Assembly (NCBI GenBank): GCA_022453515.1
Contig: JAJNNY010000010.1
Coordinates: 868,001 to 932,000, forward strand
Reading direction: 5' to 3'
Source: Astrocystis sublimbata
Lineage: Eukaryota > Ascomycota > Sordariomycetes > Xylariales > Xylariaceae
DNA length: 64,000 nt
Position numbers and translations under genes: made by a program. Below the pieces are notes generated by a model, which was not told the DNA's origin, did not search any database, and worked only from the letters and a program-made list of their open reading frames with translations. Of the stretch, positions 11,861-22,900 are shown piece by piece. The first letter of the stretch is position 1, and each line of letters opens with the position of its first letter.

Positions 11861-12173
11861 GAGGATTGCGTGTGATTATGGCTGGATCGTGGCAGCTGGT
11901 AGATCGCTGCTGAGCTCGATCGTCTTTTACTCACTTAGAGGCATGAATGGAAAGGAGCCTGCGAAGCGTCGAGGTTGTTGGTTGGGTCTCCCTTCTTTAT
12001 GCGGCCTATTGGCCAGCAGTGCGCCAAAACGCCACCAACTACATTTTCAGGGTTCCATACTGTTATTGATCACCTACCTAGGTTATAATACTATATGCAC
12101 CATACTAAGAAACGGATATCCAATATTGTTCCATATTCAAAATTCTGATCGTAAGGGGAATGTAATTTCAGCC
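11861..12173. other. Intergenic spacer
   Basis: No gene is seen between the hemerythrin-like gene, whose promoter lies here, and the 3' end of the MFS gene. A CACCTACCTAGGTT motif occurs near 12071. Confidence 0.5.
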
Positions 12174-13865
12174 TCAAGACTTCTGACCAGGCTTATCGTC
12201 GTGAGGTGGATCTTGCATGTTTTCGCTAGACTCGGCGAAACTGCTTCTGAGCTCCAGCTGTCTAGATCCAAAGCTGAGGAGAAGCCCAACAATAGCAAGA
12301 GCAGCAGCTGCATACCAAACCGCAGCGAGTGCCGCTACGTAGACACCTTTCACTTCGAGCTGCACAGCCTCCGGAAGATCGGTACGATAGATATCACTAG
12401 CACCACTGTAGGCGCGCGCATCTGAAAGCTTTGTACGGACGACTGGATCGCTGATCATGAAGAGGTTTGATGCGACAACCGAGTTGAAGATGATCGAAGG
12501 GATTGTGACGCCCCACACGAAGCCAAAACTTCGTAGGAAAGCGTACATGCCAGTGGCGACCGCGATATCCGATGATGGCAACGCTGCTTGGATCCCCGGC
12601 AGGATCGTTGTGGCTAGACAGCCCTGACCGATTGCCGTAAAGAGTTGGAAAACCACCCACAGTACGGTTGGAGAGCGTGCAGTCAAGATACTGAACAAGC
12701 CGAGCCCAAGTGCCAGAAAGCCAAACCCAATGTGGTGGAGCAACTTGTAGATACCGAACTTTGACATGAGTCCTCCGGCTAGCATAGCAGCAGGGATGAG
12801 GAAGGCATTGTATGGCAATGTGTCGACCCCGGAAATGAGGGGCGTCGTTCCCTTGACTCCTTGAAAATAGATTGGTAAGAAGTAGATGGACCACTGCAGT
12901 AAGACCGCTGCGATGAAAGCGAGGATAAACCCTATGTTAGAGTCGCGGTTGAAGAGGCGGGGAGGAACACTCGGGTAGGGACACCATGGCGAAGCCTCGA
13001 AAACATGAAAAGAGATGTAGCCCAAACCGCCCAAAACCAGGGGTACAATGACTTTAGTAGAACGCCATGGTGCTAAACCGCCGCCAAAGATGAGCCCTAA
13101 GAGAATCGAGGTGATGCTTGCCATGAAGATCAGGTTTCCTATCCAGTCCACACGTCTAGCTATTGACGCCACAGAGGACTTCTTATAAGGAATATCTAAA
13201 AAAGCCCACATAATGAGCAGGACCAAACCCGCCAGAGGAATGTTGATGTAGAATACCCAACGCCAGTTCGCTTGCGCTAGCCCTCCTCCTACGACAGGGC
13301 CAAGGATAGCAGCCACTGCGGCGGTAGAGAGCACTATGCCAAGATACTTCCCACGATCACGAAGCGAAACAAGATCGCAAACGACGAGGTCGACGAGAAG
13401 ATAGATCCCGCCGCTTCCCAAGCCCTGCACAGTGCGTCCGGCAATGATCATGCTCACGTTGGAGGCGCCGCCTGCGATTCCTGAACCTATTGTGAACAAG
13501 ACGAGTGATACGAACATGGGCACCCGACGACCGACGAGATCGCAGAGTTGCCCCAGCGGAGGCTGTATGACGGTCTGCGCTAGGGTGAAGCTATTGGCTA
13601 GCCAGATATAGTTCTGGGCGGTGCCCACTCCGAGCTCGCGGGTGATCGTAGGGAGAGCCGTCGTGATGATCGAGCCATCGAGAGCTGAGGCGAAACTGAG
13701 AAGGCAAAGGGATACGAAGACAAGAGAAAAGCGCCATGATCGGGGCTTTGTGGGAGAACTCTCATCTATCTCGACCTTTGAATGTTGAGCTGGCTGTGGC
13801 GAACTTATGTTTTCCAAAGTCGACGCACTTGGTTCCGTTCTTTTCGAATCTGATTCATACATCAT
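12174..13865 (-). CDS. MFS drug:H+ antiporter (DHA2, 14 transmembrane segments)
   Basis: One uninterrupted exon of 563 residues. A polar N-terminal tail of about 40 residues precedes many hydrophobic segments, consistent with 14 membrane helices. Family motifs are visible: LDGSIITTALPTI in the first helix, WLANSFTLAQTVIQPPLGQL, the loop motif GQLCDLVGRR (motif A), GRTVQGLGSGG, and the antiporter motif C region ILGPVVGGGLAQ followed by NWRWVFYINIP. Such plasma-membrane pumps often sit in fungal secondary-metabolite clusters and export the product. Here it lies between the broken polyketide synthase and the UDP-sugar genes and is the best preserved transporter of the group. Substrate is unknown. 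The start is the first of two adjacent ATGs. Confidence 0.92.
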   Translation of the reverse strand: MMYESDSKRTEPSASTLENISSPQPAQHSKVEIDESSPTKPRSWRFSLVFVSLCLLSFASALDGSIITTALPTITRELGVGTAQNYIWLANSFTLAQTVIQPPLGQLCDLVGRRVPMFVSLVLFTIGSGIAGGASNVSMIIAGRTVQGLGSGGIYLLVDLVVCDLVSLRDRGKYLGIVLSTAAVAAILGPVVGGGLAQANWRWVFYINIPLAGLVLLIMWAFLDIPYKKSSVASIARRVDWIGNLIFMASITSILLGLIFGGGLAPWRSTKVIVPLVLGGLGYISFHVFEASPWCPYPSVPPRLFNRDSNIGFILAFIAAVLLQWSIYFLPIYFQGVKGTTPLISGVDTLPYNAFLIPAAMLAGGLMSKFGIYKLLHHIGFGFLALGLGLFSILTARSPTVLWVVFQLFTAIGQGCLATTILPGIQAALPSSDIAVATGMYAFLRSFGFVWGVTIPSIIFNSVVASNLFMISDPVVRTKLSDARAYSGASDIYRTDLPEAVQLEVKGVYVAALAAVWYAAAALAIVGLLLSFGSRQLELRSSFAESSENMQDPPHDDKPGQKS

Positions 13866-14448
13866 GCGGGTGTAGTCAATTGAAGGAATCGGACATTGGC
13901 ATTCTGGTCAAAGTCCAAATCGTCCATTCAGTACCCAAGTACCCTGCAGGAGACAAAGAAAGCTACTGGAGCTCAGCCACCACCAAGGGTGTATATTGTG
14001 AGGCTCAAAATGACTCGATTCTGGCAGTTAGGTTCTTGAAGGTACTATCCGGCACATATGTGCAAAGAAAAGGTTACTCTGACCATCCTCTACAACGTGC
14101 ATGTTTATGCAAGTTAGTTATCTTTCGACGAATGAAATAATGATGTATTGGGTATCCATTGCAGTTTATCGTAGGCTGAAGCCCTCGTACGCATCGGTAT
14201 TTTCTAAATACGTGATATACTTAGAGAGACATGTAAGCTGAGGAAAGATTACACCGAGCCCGCTTCCACCCGCATTCTACCTGTACACACAGCCGTGCAT
14301 CCACGCACCCATGCCATGCAACCATGCGGGCCATGGTCCCTTGGTCCCATTGATGCCCGTGTGGAGGACAACCCCTGTCGGCTTGGCGATTCACCTATAG
14401 AAAGTCAGGGGTATAGGTAAATAGGTACATGTCAATTCCCTCCCCCCC
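13866..14448. other. Intergenic spacer upstream of the MFS gene
   Basis: No coding region is supported. It contains the promoter of the DHA2 pump and the 3' side of the MFS fragment. Confidence 0.5.
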
Positions 14449-15250
14449 TTAAGCCTTGTTCTGAACGTGCTTGCTGCGCGCACGAACCTGGTGGCCGTAC
14501 TTGTACAGAACAAACGGTACCGGTGCCACGAAGGTCGCGAGGACGCCCACAATTGTGAGAACCCAATGGGGGCCCAGGTTCTCGTACCATGGCACCGAGG
14601 CGGGGATCAGGGCACCCGCAACCACGTAGCGGCTAAAAGTCATGAAGGATAGCGCCGAGCCCGCGTAGTTCAAGTACACGAAGACGATGTACATGTACGT
14701 CGTCGTGAAGATGGCCACTAGCGAGTAGCCGAAAACGAAGGAGCCGATAATGGGCGCCCAGATGCTGACGTGAGAGAAGCACGTCCAAGCCATCCAAAAT
14801 AGCGAGATGGGCATCAGAACCGAGGCACCGAGCATCGCAATAGAGACACACCTCGGCTTGTATCGCGCCTCCCTTTTCCTCCGCCTTCGCGGCTGCCTTC
14901 AAGACCCAGCCGTGCACCACGGGGATGAGGAGAACAGCGACACCGTCACCTGCCAGAATCGCTATCCATATGAGGAAGGTGAGCGAGTCGGAGATGCTAT
15001 AAACTCTGCTGAAGATATACGGGTATCCCTCCAAAAATGTGAAGAGCACAATGTGGAGAATAATCAAGTAGAATGAGAATATCAGGATGATAGGCTCCGT
15101 GTAAGTCAGCAAGAATGGGCGGTAGAGATTGACTAGAAGTCGGCTCCCAAGCGAATCAGTTGATGCGGAACCTTCTGCCTGGTATCGCGAATAAGGAATT
15201 TGCGACAACACTGTCGCAAGAAAAGCACCGCACCTCCGCCGCAGAGCCTA
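14449..15250 (-). pseudogene. C-terminal half of an MFS (DHA1-like) transporter, frameshifted
   Basis: The first part (from about 15250) reads SRLLVNLYRPFLLTYTEPII and several hydrophobic helices, as in the second half of fungal multidrug/polyamine-type MFS carriers. After KAEEKG the frame is lost. The homologous continuation (EARYKPRCVSIAMLGASVLM, WVLTIVGVLATFVAPVPFVLY) is in another frame that ends at 14449. One extra base in the GGG run near 14870 explains the switch. The N-terminal six helices are absent: only about 300 bp separate this fragment from the 3' end of the dehydrogenase gene. Both the truncation and the frameshift argue for a dead gene. The exact right border is uncertain because a possible acceptor AG lies near 15250. 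Confidence 0.8.
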
Positions 15251-15551
15251 GAAAGGTACAGACTTACTGACCTTCATATGGACAGCGACTAGGGCAAACG
15301 TGTAACAATCTATTTCGTGAATTCTATCGATCTACCTCGGAGCTATAGGTTATGTGAAGGAAAGTATCAAAACGACTGACCGCCTGCCTACTGCAGAGGA
15401 AGGAAAATAAGCCACGAGAACATTTCTGATGCAGATTTCTTCTCGCATCGTATCCTCGTATTGACAATCGAAAGACGGTATGAATATTGAGCGCTCAGCT
15501 GAGGAGACTCTCCGACAGTCCGACTCAACAGTGGCACGCGACCATATATCA

Positions 15552-17420
15552 TCAAAACATGAACTCACCAGCTACACTGCTGATTTCCAATTCCAATACA
15601 GGAATATCGGCAAGGTCGGTAACCATCGGGCCATTGACTATCGGACCGTCAACTATCGGGCCTGGCAATCTGATGGGACGTCCAATGCTGTCAATGCATA
15701 GTCCCGTTTCGTTGAGTCGTGGGTCGATAAAGTTGTGTCCGTCAAAGACGTATTTGGGACTATGCATGCTATCTGCAATCCTGTTCCAGTCAACCTGCGC
15801 TCCATCAATCGAAACCGCAGAGACTTCTATACAATTTAAATATTAGTGAACGTTCTTCTACATCACAGGCCGAGTGGCGCCCCTCCACGTTTGCACCATT
15901 TTCAGGTTGGAAATGGAAGACTATCATGTGTTAAGACTGCTTACCGATCATATCCTTGCCCGCACCAAAGCTCTTGATAAAGCCCGTCTCGCGCTGAGGC
16001 GGTATATACTGCAAATTCTTCCACGAGTTGAGGATCGCGATACCGTTGGCTCCCTCGCATGCATCGTACACATCATGACAAACCACAACCTGCTCGTCAA
16101 GTGCGCACTTGCCCTCGGGGAAGCTCGCGAGCAAGTCTGCTCGGATCGTAGATTCCTCGACCAAGGGGTCGAAAATTTTGATCTGGTATCCTGCCATGAC
16201 AAGTTCCCTGACGACTTGGATGGCAGGAGAGCACCGAGTGTCGTCGGTATCGGGCTTGAAAGCGAAACCGAGAATGCCCATGATGGTTCTGCGTCCGCTG
16301 GAGCTGCTGGGGACCTGGTCCATGATGTTTTGGGTGAATCGGCTAGTCTGAAACGTGTTTATGTCGATGATGCTTTCGAAGAAAGTGGCGACTTGAGGTA
16401 GGCCAAGCCGTGCTGCGGTGTTGGTCATGTGCATCACGTCCTTCTCGAAACAGCTGCCACCAAATCCAAGTGTTGATCGCAGCATGTGTTTGCCAATTCG
16501 TCTGTCCAGGCCGCAGGCTCGCGAGACTTGAGTGACGTCTGCGCCGACCTTATCACAGATTGCGCTCAGAGCATTGATGGAGCTAATGCGCTGTGCCAGA
16601 AGGCAGTTGGCGGCGAGCTTCGTAAGCTCGCTGGCACGAGAGCCCATGATGATGATATTGTCGTCCGAAACCCAGTTTCTATAGAGATCTCCGAGCATGT
16701 TCGCGGCTGTGAAGCCTTCCTCTGATTCATCGCAGCCAATGACGATTCGGTCCGGGTGAATCAAGTCTGCCACCGCAGTGCCCTCGGCAAGAAATTCGGG
16801 ATTAGAAAGGATCTGACATTTGACGCCAGGTCGTAAGTACGGGCTGATAATATGCTTCGTCGCTTCCGCCGACCCGCAAGGGACTGTGCTCTTGTTCACT
16901 AGGATGAAGTCATGAACGATGGTCTCGGCTATGTGTTTGAGAACAGCGTGGAAGCTTGTCAAGTTCGGAGCTGCGCCTTGACCGGCTGCGTCTCGCTTTC
17001 CGGAGGGCGTCTCGACGGCGACGAAGATCAAGTCCGCTTTGCGGATCTCCTCATCAACATTGACGCTGAAGAATAGATTGGCCCTGCGTCCCGATACGTT
17101 GGGTTTGCGTCCACTTGCGACTTGGACAGCTTCGAGTAGTCCAGGCTCCTTGAAAGGAAGCGTGTCGGAGTTCCATGCTTCGATACGAGATAGACTCTTG
17201 TCTACAACGGTAACGTCGATATCGGGACACTTCAGCGCGAGGATGGAACTTGTCGGACCGCCCTAGATCAAAATATCGTTAGCGAGTGTACCAAGCCATC
17301 ACAAACTTGGTCTGATGCTTTTGATTCAGAGATTTCGGGCAAAGGCCCAAGATAGACACGTACCACATAGCCCGCTCCCACGCAAACCACCTTCCTGACT
17401 CTGCGCACCGCCGATACCAT
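15552..17420 (-). CDS. UDP-glucose 6-dehydrogenase (nucleotide-sugar dehydrogenase)
   Basis: Three exons, 17420-17364, 17262-15945 and 15826-15552, with GT-AG introns of 101 and 118 nt, all in frame, give about 549 residues. It would oxidise UDP-glucose to UDP-glucuronate using NAD+. The N-terminal Rossmann loop VVCVGAGYVGGPTS is split exactly at the first intron. Also visible are NKSTVPCGSAEATKH, SNPEFLAEGTAVADL, and the catalytic Cys in GFGGSCFEKD. The C-terminal UDP-binding domain has ILGFAFKPDTDDTR and KIFDPLVEE. The tail has a short repeat of the form GPIV-D/N-GP. The neighbour on the opposite strand is a UDP-glucuronate decarboxylase-like gene, so the two would act in series toward UDP-xylose. 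This gene looks intact. Whether it is the cell's only copy or a cluster-specific one cannot be judged here. Confidence 0.9.
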
Positions 17421-18720
17421 GTTAAGCGTCTTTTAGGTTGAAACGTTGGTCATGTAGTTGTTCAGACTGTTGGCTGGCTCTCCAGTAGCGTGCTTATTTG
17501 ATTGAGAGCAATAATTGTAATAGTGAGGTTGGGTTGGTCCTGATGATAGCGATGTTCCTGTTACTTTATAAATTTCGTTATTCACATTGTTAAAGAGGCT
17601 TTAAGTAGGCGTCAAACACAAATATTTCCACTTCTATCTTATTGAATTTGATTCGGCTTGACAAATTGTTTTTGCCAGTGACCATTTGAGGGTACCTTAG
17701 CCACGTAGCTCGGTGTCATCATGAATGCCTGATGGGTTATATTGACTCCGGCTGTGCTTCGTGAAAACCCGGACGTAGCATTGTGCTCTCCTAACACACA
17801 ACTCCATGTCTGTATTAAGATCCAGCCCCTAGGAGGTAATCCAAAAACACACTCATGCCTGCTACTCTATAAAATTACAAATTATACTCATCATACAGCT
17901 TTGTATAGAAGGATTGTGTTACGACCTGCTGGTTGGTATATCTATAACATAACAAGACATAGTTTGTACTAAGATAATACGGAAAATATTTGTACTTGCT
18001 CGCTAAAACTCAAATATTGCAAGAAGAAGCTATACTTAGCCTGAGTTTCGTTTTCATAAGCATTCAAGTTAGTAGGAGAAAAGCACAATATTATTAGGAA
18101 ATCAATGATGAAAGTGCCTTATTTTATGTCATCATCGATAGGATAACTAGAAACTGGTCCTATTCTCGTACATACTTTTGGCCTAGGTAAGCTGATTAGA
18201 TCCTTAAGGATGACGTGTTATGTGTTATTTCTGAGGATATGAAGTGTTTGTTTCAACACAGGTTTCAACTTTCCTAGGGACAATTCAACTTAATTCTATG
18301 ACTAACATGCTTCGTCTCTAGCTTCAGTTTCAATGGCATTGTCTAGGTGTTGGCTTTTGTAGCGAAACCTAATGTTTCTCACAAAGTATAAGGTGAATCT
18401 AATTACAGTTCACTAATCGTCATATCTCCCTGATTCGTTGAAATATTACCCGCAAGTAGTATTATTAATCTTACTTCGCCACAGAGTCAAAGTAGAATTC
18501 ACTCTCGGTTCACAATACCACCGCCTCTTCACTCCTTGAGGTAATAACTGATAGTTACGTCGCATTCTACACGGTAGTTGTCTCTTGTATGTCAACATTG
18601 ATTTCTATAACTTTGGCTCTGGTACTGCAGCAGCAGCCTTCGCATCTACCAGATCACATCCGCCACATTCACAATCACAATCACCCACGACTTACCGCAA
18701 ATATACAATAGTAAATAGAG
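17421..18720. other. Divergent promoter region between the two nucleotide-sugar genes
   Basis: About 1.3 kb of AT-rich DNA without a supported gene, between the start codons of the dehydrogenase (leftward) and the decarboxylase-like gene (rightward). A shared regulatory region is plausible, but I recognise no defined binding site. Confidence 0.5.
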
Positions 18721-19730
18721 ATGCCTACCATACTTGTCACCGGTGTACGTATCGCGCTTCCCCTAGGAGAAATAGTTCGAGTAGGGCTGTTAATTGACCA
18801 TCTCGATAGGGCGCTGGCTCCTTAGGCTCCAACCTAGTAGACCTACTACTTGAGAGGCCTGAAAACACAGTCATTGTTATGGACTCTCTGTGGACCGGAT
18901 CCATGGATTCTATTAAGGGCGTCAAGGACAACTCTCGGTTCAAGTTTCTTCGGTAAGCACCTGCGAGTTAGTAGCCCCTGTTCGCTTGAATCAGTGCATC
19001 TAATTGCCACCCCAGCCACGATGTATCCCAACCCTTTCCCGAAAATCTCGGTGCCATTGACAGAATCTACCACTTGGCTTGCCCTGCCAGTCCCACCCGC
19101 TTTCCTGAAGCTCCCTTAGGTATCTTGAATACCTGTTTTCTGGGAACGACCAATGTGCTGGAATTGGGAAAGAAGACCGGTGCCCGTGTCCTACTTGCCA
19201 GCACCTCTGGTATGCAACCCGAACCCTACATGACACTCGAGCCTCGAGGAGTAGCTAAGTAGCAACAGAGATCTATGGTGACCCGCCGGTCTGCCCACAG
19301 CCCGAGACTTACCACGGCAATACCAACCCTTTCGGCCCTCGATCCTGCTACGACGAAGGCAAGCGAGTAGCCGAAGCCCTCGCTTACGCTTACTGCAAGC
19401 AATCTAACGTCGACATCCGCATTGCCCGAATATTCAATGCTTACGGGCCCGGCCTTCGACCAAATGACGGCCGAGTCGTGCCCAACTTCGTCGTGGCGGC
19501 CATTGACGGCAAGCCCATCCAGACCGCCGTTGACGGAACTGCCAGCCGTTGCTTCCAGTATGCGACCGACTGTGGACATTGTTCTGACCGATAAGCGCGA
19601 GGACGATCCCTTTCGAAGAGTGCCAGATGTCACTGTTGCCACCAAGGAGCTTGGATGGGCTGCCAAGGTAGACCTGATGAAGGGACTGGAGACTACGGTG
19701 GACTGGTTCATGACTGAGGTTGCTGCATGA
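18721..19730 (+). pseudogene. UDP-glucuronate decarboxylase (UDP-xylose synthase)-like, internal deletion
   Basis: Exons 18721-18744, 18810-18952, 19016-19209 and from 19269 are joined by three GT-AG introns in frame. The product starts MPTILVTGGAGSLGSNLVDL, with the dinucleotide-binding GxxGxxG and the intron placed inside it. It continues with YHLACPASPTRF, LASTSEIYGDP, the catalytic motif RSCYDEGKRVAEAL (YxxxK), and RIARIFNAYGPGLRPNDGRV. This set is typical of UXS-type short-chain dehydrogenases. After SRCFQYATD the sequence jumps to VDIVLTDKREDDPFRRVPDV and the normal C-terminus. Roughly 45-55 expected residues are missing and the two halves are in different frames, so translation stops at 19592-19594. 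The sequence is contiguous with no splice signals at the jump. The gene is therefore very probably inactive in this genome. Confidence 0.82.
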
Positions 19731-19994
19731 TGAACAGATGCTCTAGTATAGGCAACCATGATTAGTATCTTCGCAGGTTGAGAAGTTGTTGAAAAGGTTG
19801 TCATAGAATTACCCATGGCGCTTTAGATGCCGTTTACACGTAAAGTCACGAGGCTGACTCTCTCACAAGCTTTCGCAATAGAAACCACGAGCCCTGGGAC
19901 TTTTTTTGTAAACAGTTTGCGATCTATATTTGTCTATATCTATGTCCAAACGCCTTGCAATACATTGATTCATGAATTCTCGAAGTGCAGATGT

Positions 19995-22900
19995 TCAGTC
20001 AAACACGTCGCTCACGTATCTCACTTCCCGTATGCTGTCCAACCACTCTTGTGCATCCTGCTCACTTCTACCCGCAGCACTCTCTTGCCATATACGTTTG
20101 CAGATCTCGTTAGTGCTCTTCGCCAGCTTAGCCGCTGAGCCGCACACGAAGATCTTCGCGCCACTTCTGAAGATATCCCGGATCTCATCCCTTTCCTCCC
20201 ACATGCGTTCGTGGGTGTACTTGTAGTCCGCCTTGGCATCGCGGGGTCCACGTCGCGAGAACGCAGGCCGGATCTGCGCGGCGCCCAGCTTCTCCCACTC
20301 GCGCAGCTCATCCGCATATAAGAAGTCTTTCTCGTAGTCGCGGCATCCGAAGTACAGGATGGCCGGTCCGAGGCTGCCCGGGTTGCTTTCTGCGATCTTC
20401 GCGCGCTGCTGGATGAAGCCACGCATGGGCGCCAGGCCGGTCCCGGCCGCGACCATGATCATCGGCGTCTTGGGGTCGCTAGGTAGGTGGAAGCTGGCGT
20501 TGGAGCGGCGGATGTAGCACTGGATGCGGGACCCGACGGTGTGACTTGCTAGATACGTTGTTGCTACGCCCTCGAAATGCCGACCGTTGCCGCTGAGCGC
20601 TGGTGCCGATTGCACGTCGTACGTGATTGTTGCGCGCACGGCCTTGCCTGGCTGTGTTGCGAGCGGCGATGATGAGATGGAGTATTGTCGGGGTGCCAGG
20701 GGTCTCAGCATGTCGAGGTAGGCACCGAAAGATAGTTTGGCGCTGGGATAGTCCTCGAGGATATCGAGGACAGATATGCGTTTCTCGATAACCTCGTTCT
20801 TGTATGCGTCTTCAGAGGATGCCAGCTCTTGGAGCTTCTGCTGGTCGCTGCCTTCTGCTGTCTTCGCGATCGCTTCAATCTGGCGTTTGGAGGCCAAGGT
20901 TCCCAGTTCGACGCGTCCGCCAAGTATATCGACAACGGTACTCGGTCCTCGTCCAATGAGGAATTTCTTGCTCGTACCCTTGATAGTTACTGTGTCCAGT
21001 GCGTTTAAGCCGAAACGCATGGTTGCGCGGCGGACGACTTCGATGGGGTTTTGAGGAAGGACAACCAGATAATCTACATCGACATGTTAGTTGAGCTAGC
21101 CATACGAAGTCCCTGCTTGCAAGACATACCTCCAGGCTCATATGTAGCATCGTCAGACAGTTCGACTTCCAAATGTCTCTTGGCAAATCCTACTTCTGTG
21201 TCGGCAATAATCTCGTTCTTTGTAACGATTGCCGTGGAAACCGTCTCATCTGCTAGTAAGTCGGCTGTGTCTGACTTGTCGATAGTGACTTCAATATCAG
21301 ATGTTGTAGTAGTGCCACCAGATGTGCCACCGATTGAGGACAGCATTTCATCGCGCCAATCCTCCCAGGGCCCTGTAAGGTCTTCCTTGACGTCCACGAA
21401 GCTTGACGGGACGATCTTCTTGGCGCCAAGTTTGGGCATGACCTCGTCGACTAGCTTTGGTATGCGATGAAAGGTGCTCACCCACTCGCTGTTGCCTGCA
21501 CCGAATACGGCGAACTGCACGTCGTTGAGGCTATCGGGCTTGCCTGCTTCAAGCCATGATATGAAATTCCTGGCATTATCCGCAGGCTTGCCCTCATAGG
21601 ATGGGGTGATGATGGCTACTGGGATGTCCTTCGACAGTTGCTCTGTCCCTTCGTCCATCGTCTTCACCGTGGGGTCGAAGCCGCGGTCTATCGCCGCTGT
21701 TTCCAAATCTTCAGCCAGGTACTTACATGTACCTGCGTTGGAGCCGTAGAGAATCAGCAACGGTGCACCAGCTTGTCCGCTTCCATTTGAACCATGGCTT
21801 CGTCTGCGTCCATTAGGAGATTGGTCGCCGGTCCATTGTGGACTACCTGGGATGCCGACGTAGGGGCTTTTGCCTGACCTCCTGATGGCCTTGATCTTGA
21901 AGCCATCAGGCTTAACGGTCAATGTACTCTTCATACCTACATATAATGGTTAGCACAGCCATGGAAAGAAGGGTCGATCTCACTGACGTAAGTCGTAGCT
22001 CGGATCGGCCATGGAGAGCTGGAAGCGCTGAAGCAGCATCGCTGTCGCCATCAACATCTCCTGTTCGGCAAAGGCACGGCCAATGCAAGCTCTTGATCCA
22101 TTTCCGAATGGCTTCCAGCTATTGGGTGGCAGCTTCTCCCAGCGGCCGTCCATGAGCCTTTCCGGACGGAAGTCATCCGCATCGTCTCCCCAGACTCTCC
22201 GGTCGTGGTGGAGGCCTCTGATATTGCAAATTACAACATCGTCCTTGCTAATCCGATACTTCCCGCCGATGACTGTGTCTTCTTTGGGCTTCGTATTGAG
22301 TAGACCGATTGGCCCCTGCACTCTCATGGTTTCCCGGATGCACGCCTCGATGTACTTGAGTTGTGGGAGATGTTCGGGTCTCAGCACGCTGTCACCGACT
22401 ACCCGATCGACCTCCTCCTGCGCTTTATGATATGTTTCAGGGTTCTTGAGCAATTGGTACATTAGGAATGACAGGGTGCCACTCGTGGTTTCGTGGCCGG
22501 CCACCTAGTACGTATTGATGGTGAGTAACTTCGAATCTGAAAAACGACTGATGGTGACCTACCAAAAAAGTGACCATGTTGAAGCGAATGTTCTCGTCTG
22601 AGAGCTTCTCCCCTGTCTGAGGATCCTTGACGTTGAGCATTGTGTTCAGTAGATCCGTTGCGTCGGGCTGCGGGTTGCGCTTGCGCTCGGCAACAAGCTC
22701 GTCGCAAAGCTTCCACATTGACTGAATGTTATTTTGTAATTCTTCAGCCGATTTGACACGCAAGTAGTTCTCTACTGATAGACGGCTCGCCCTCTTGCCC
22801 GCCTCGGTAAGCGCGGCGGACATCTGCTGGGCAAACGAGTGGATTTCATTTCGATAGAAGCTGTTGAAGCGGTAGCCGAAGCCGCAGAGCCCAATCACAT

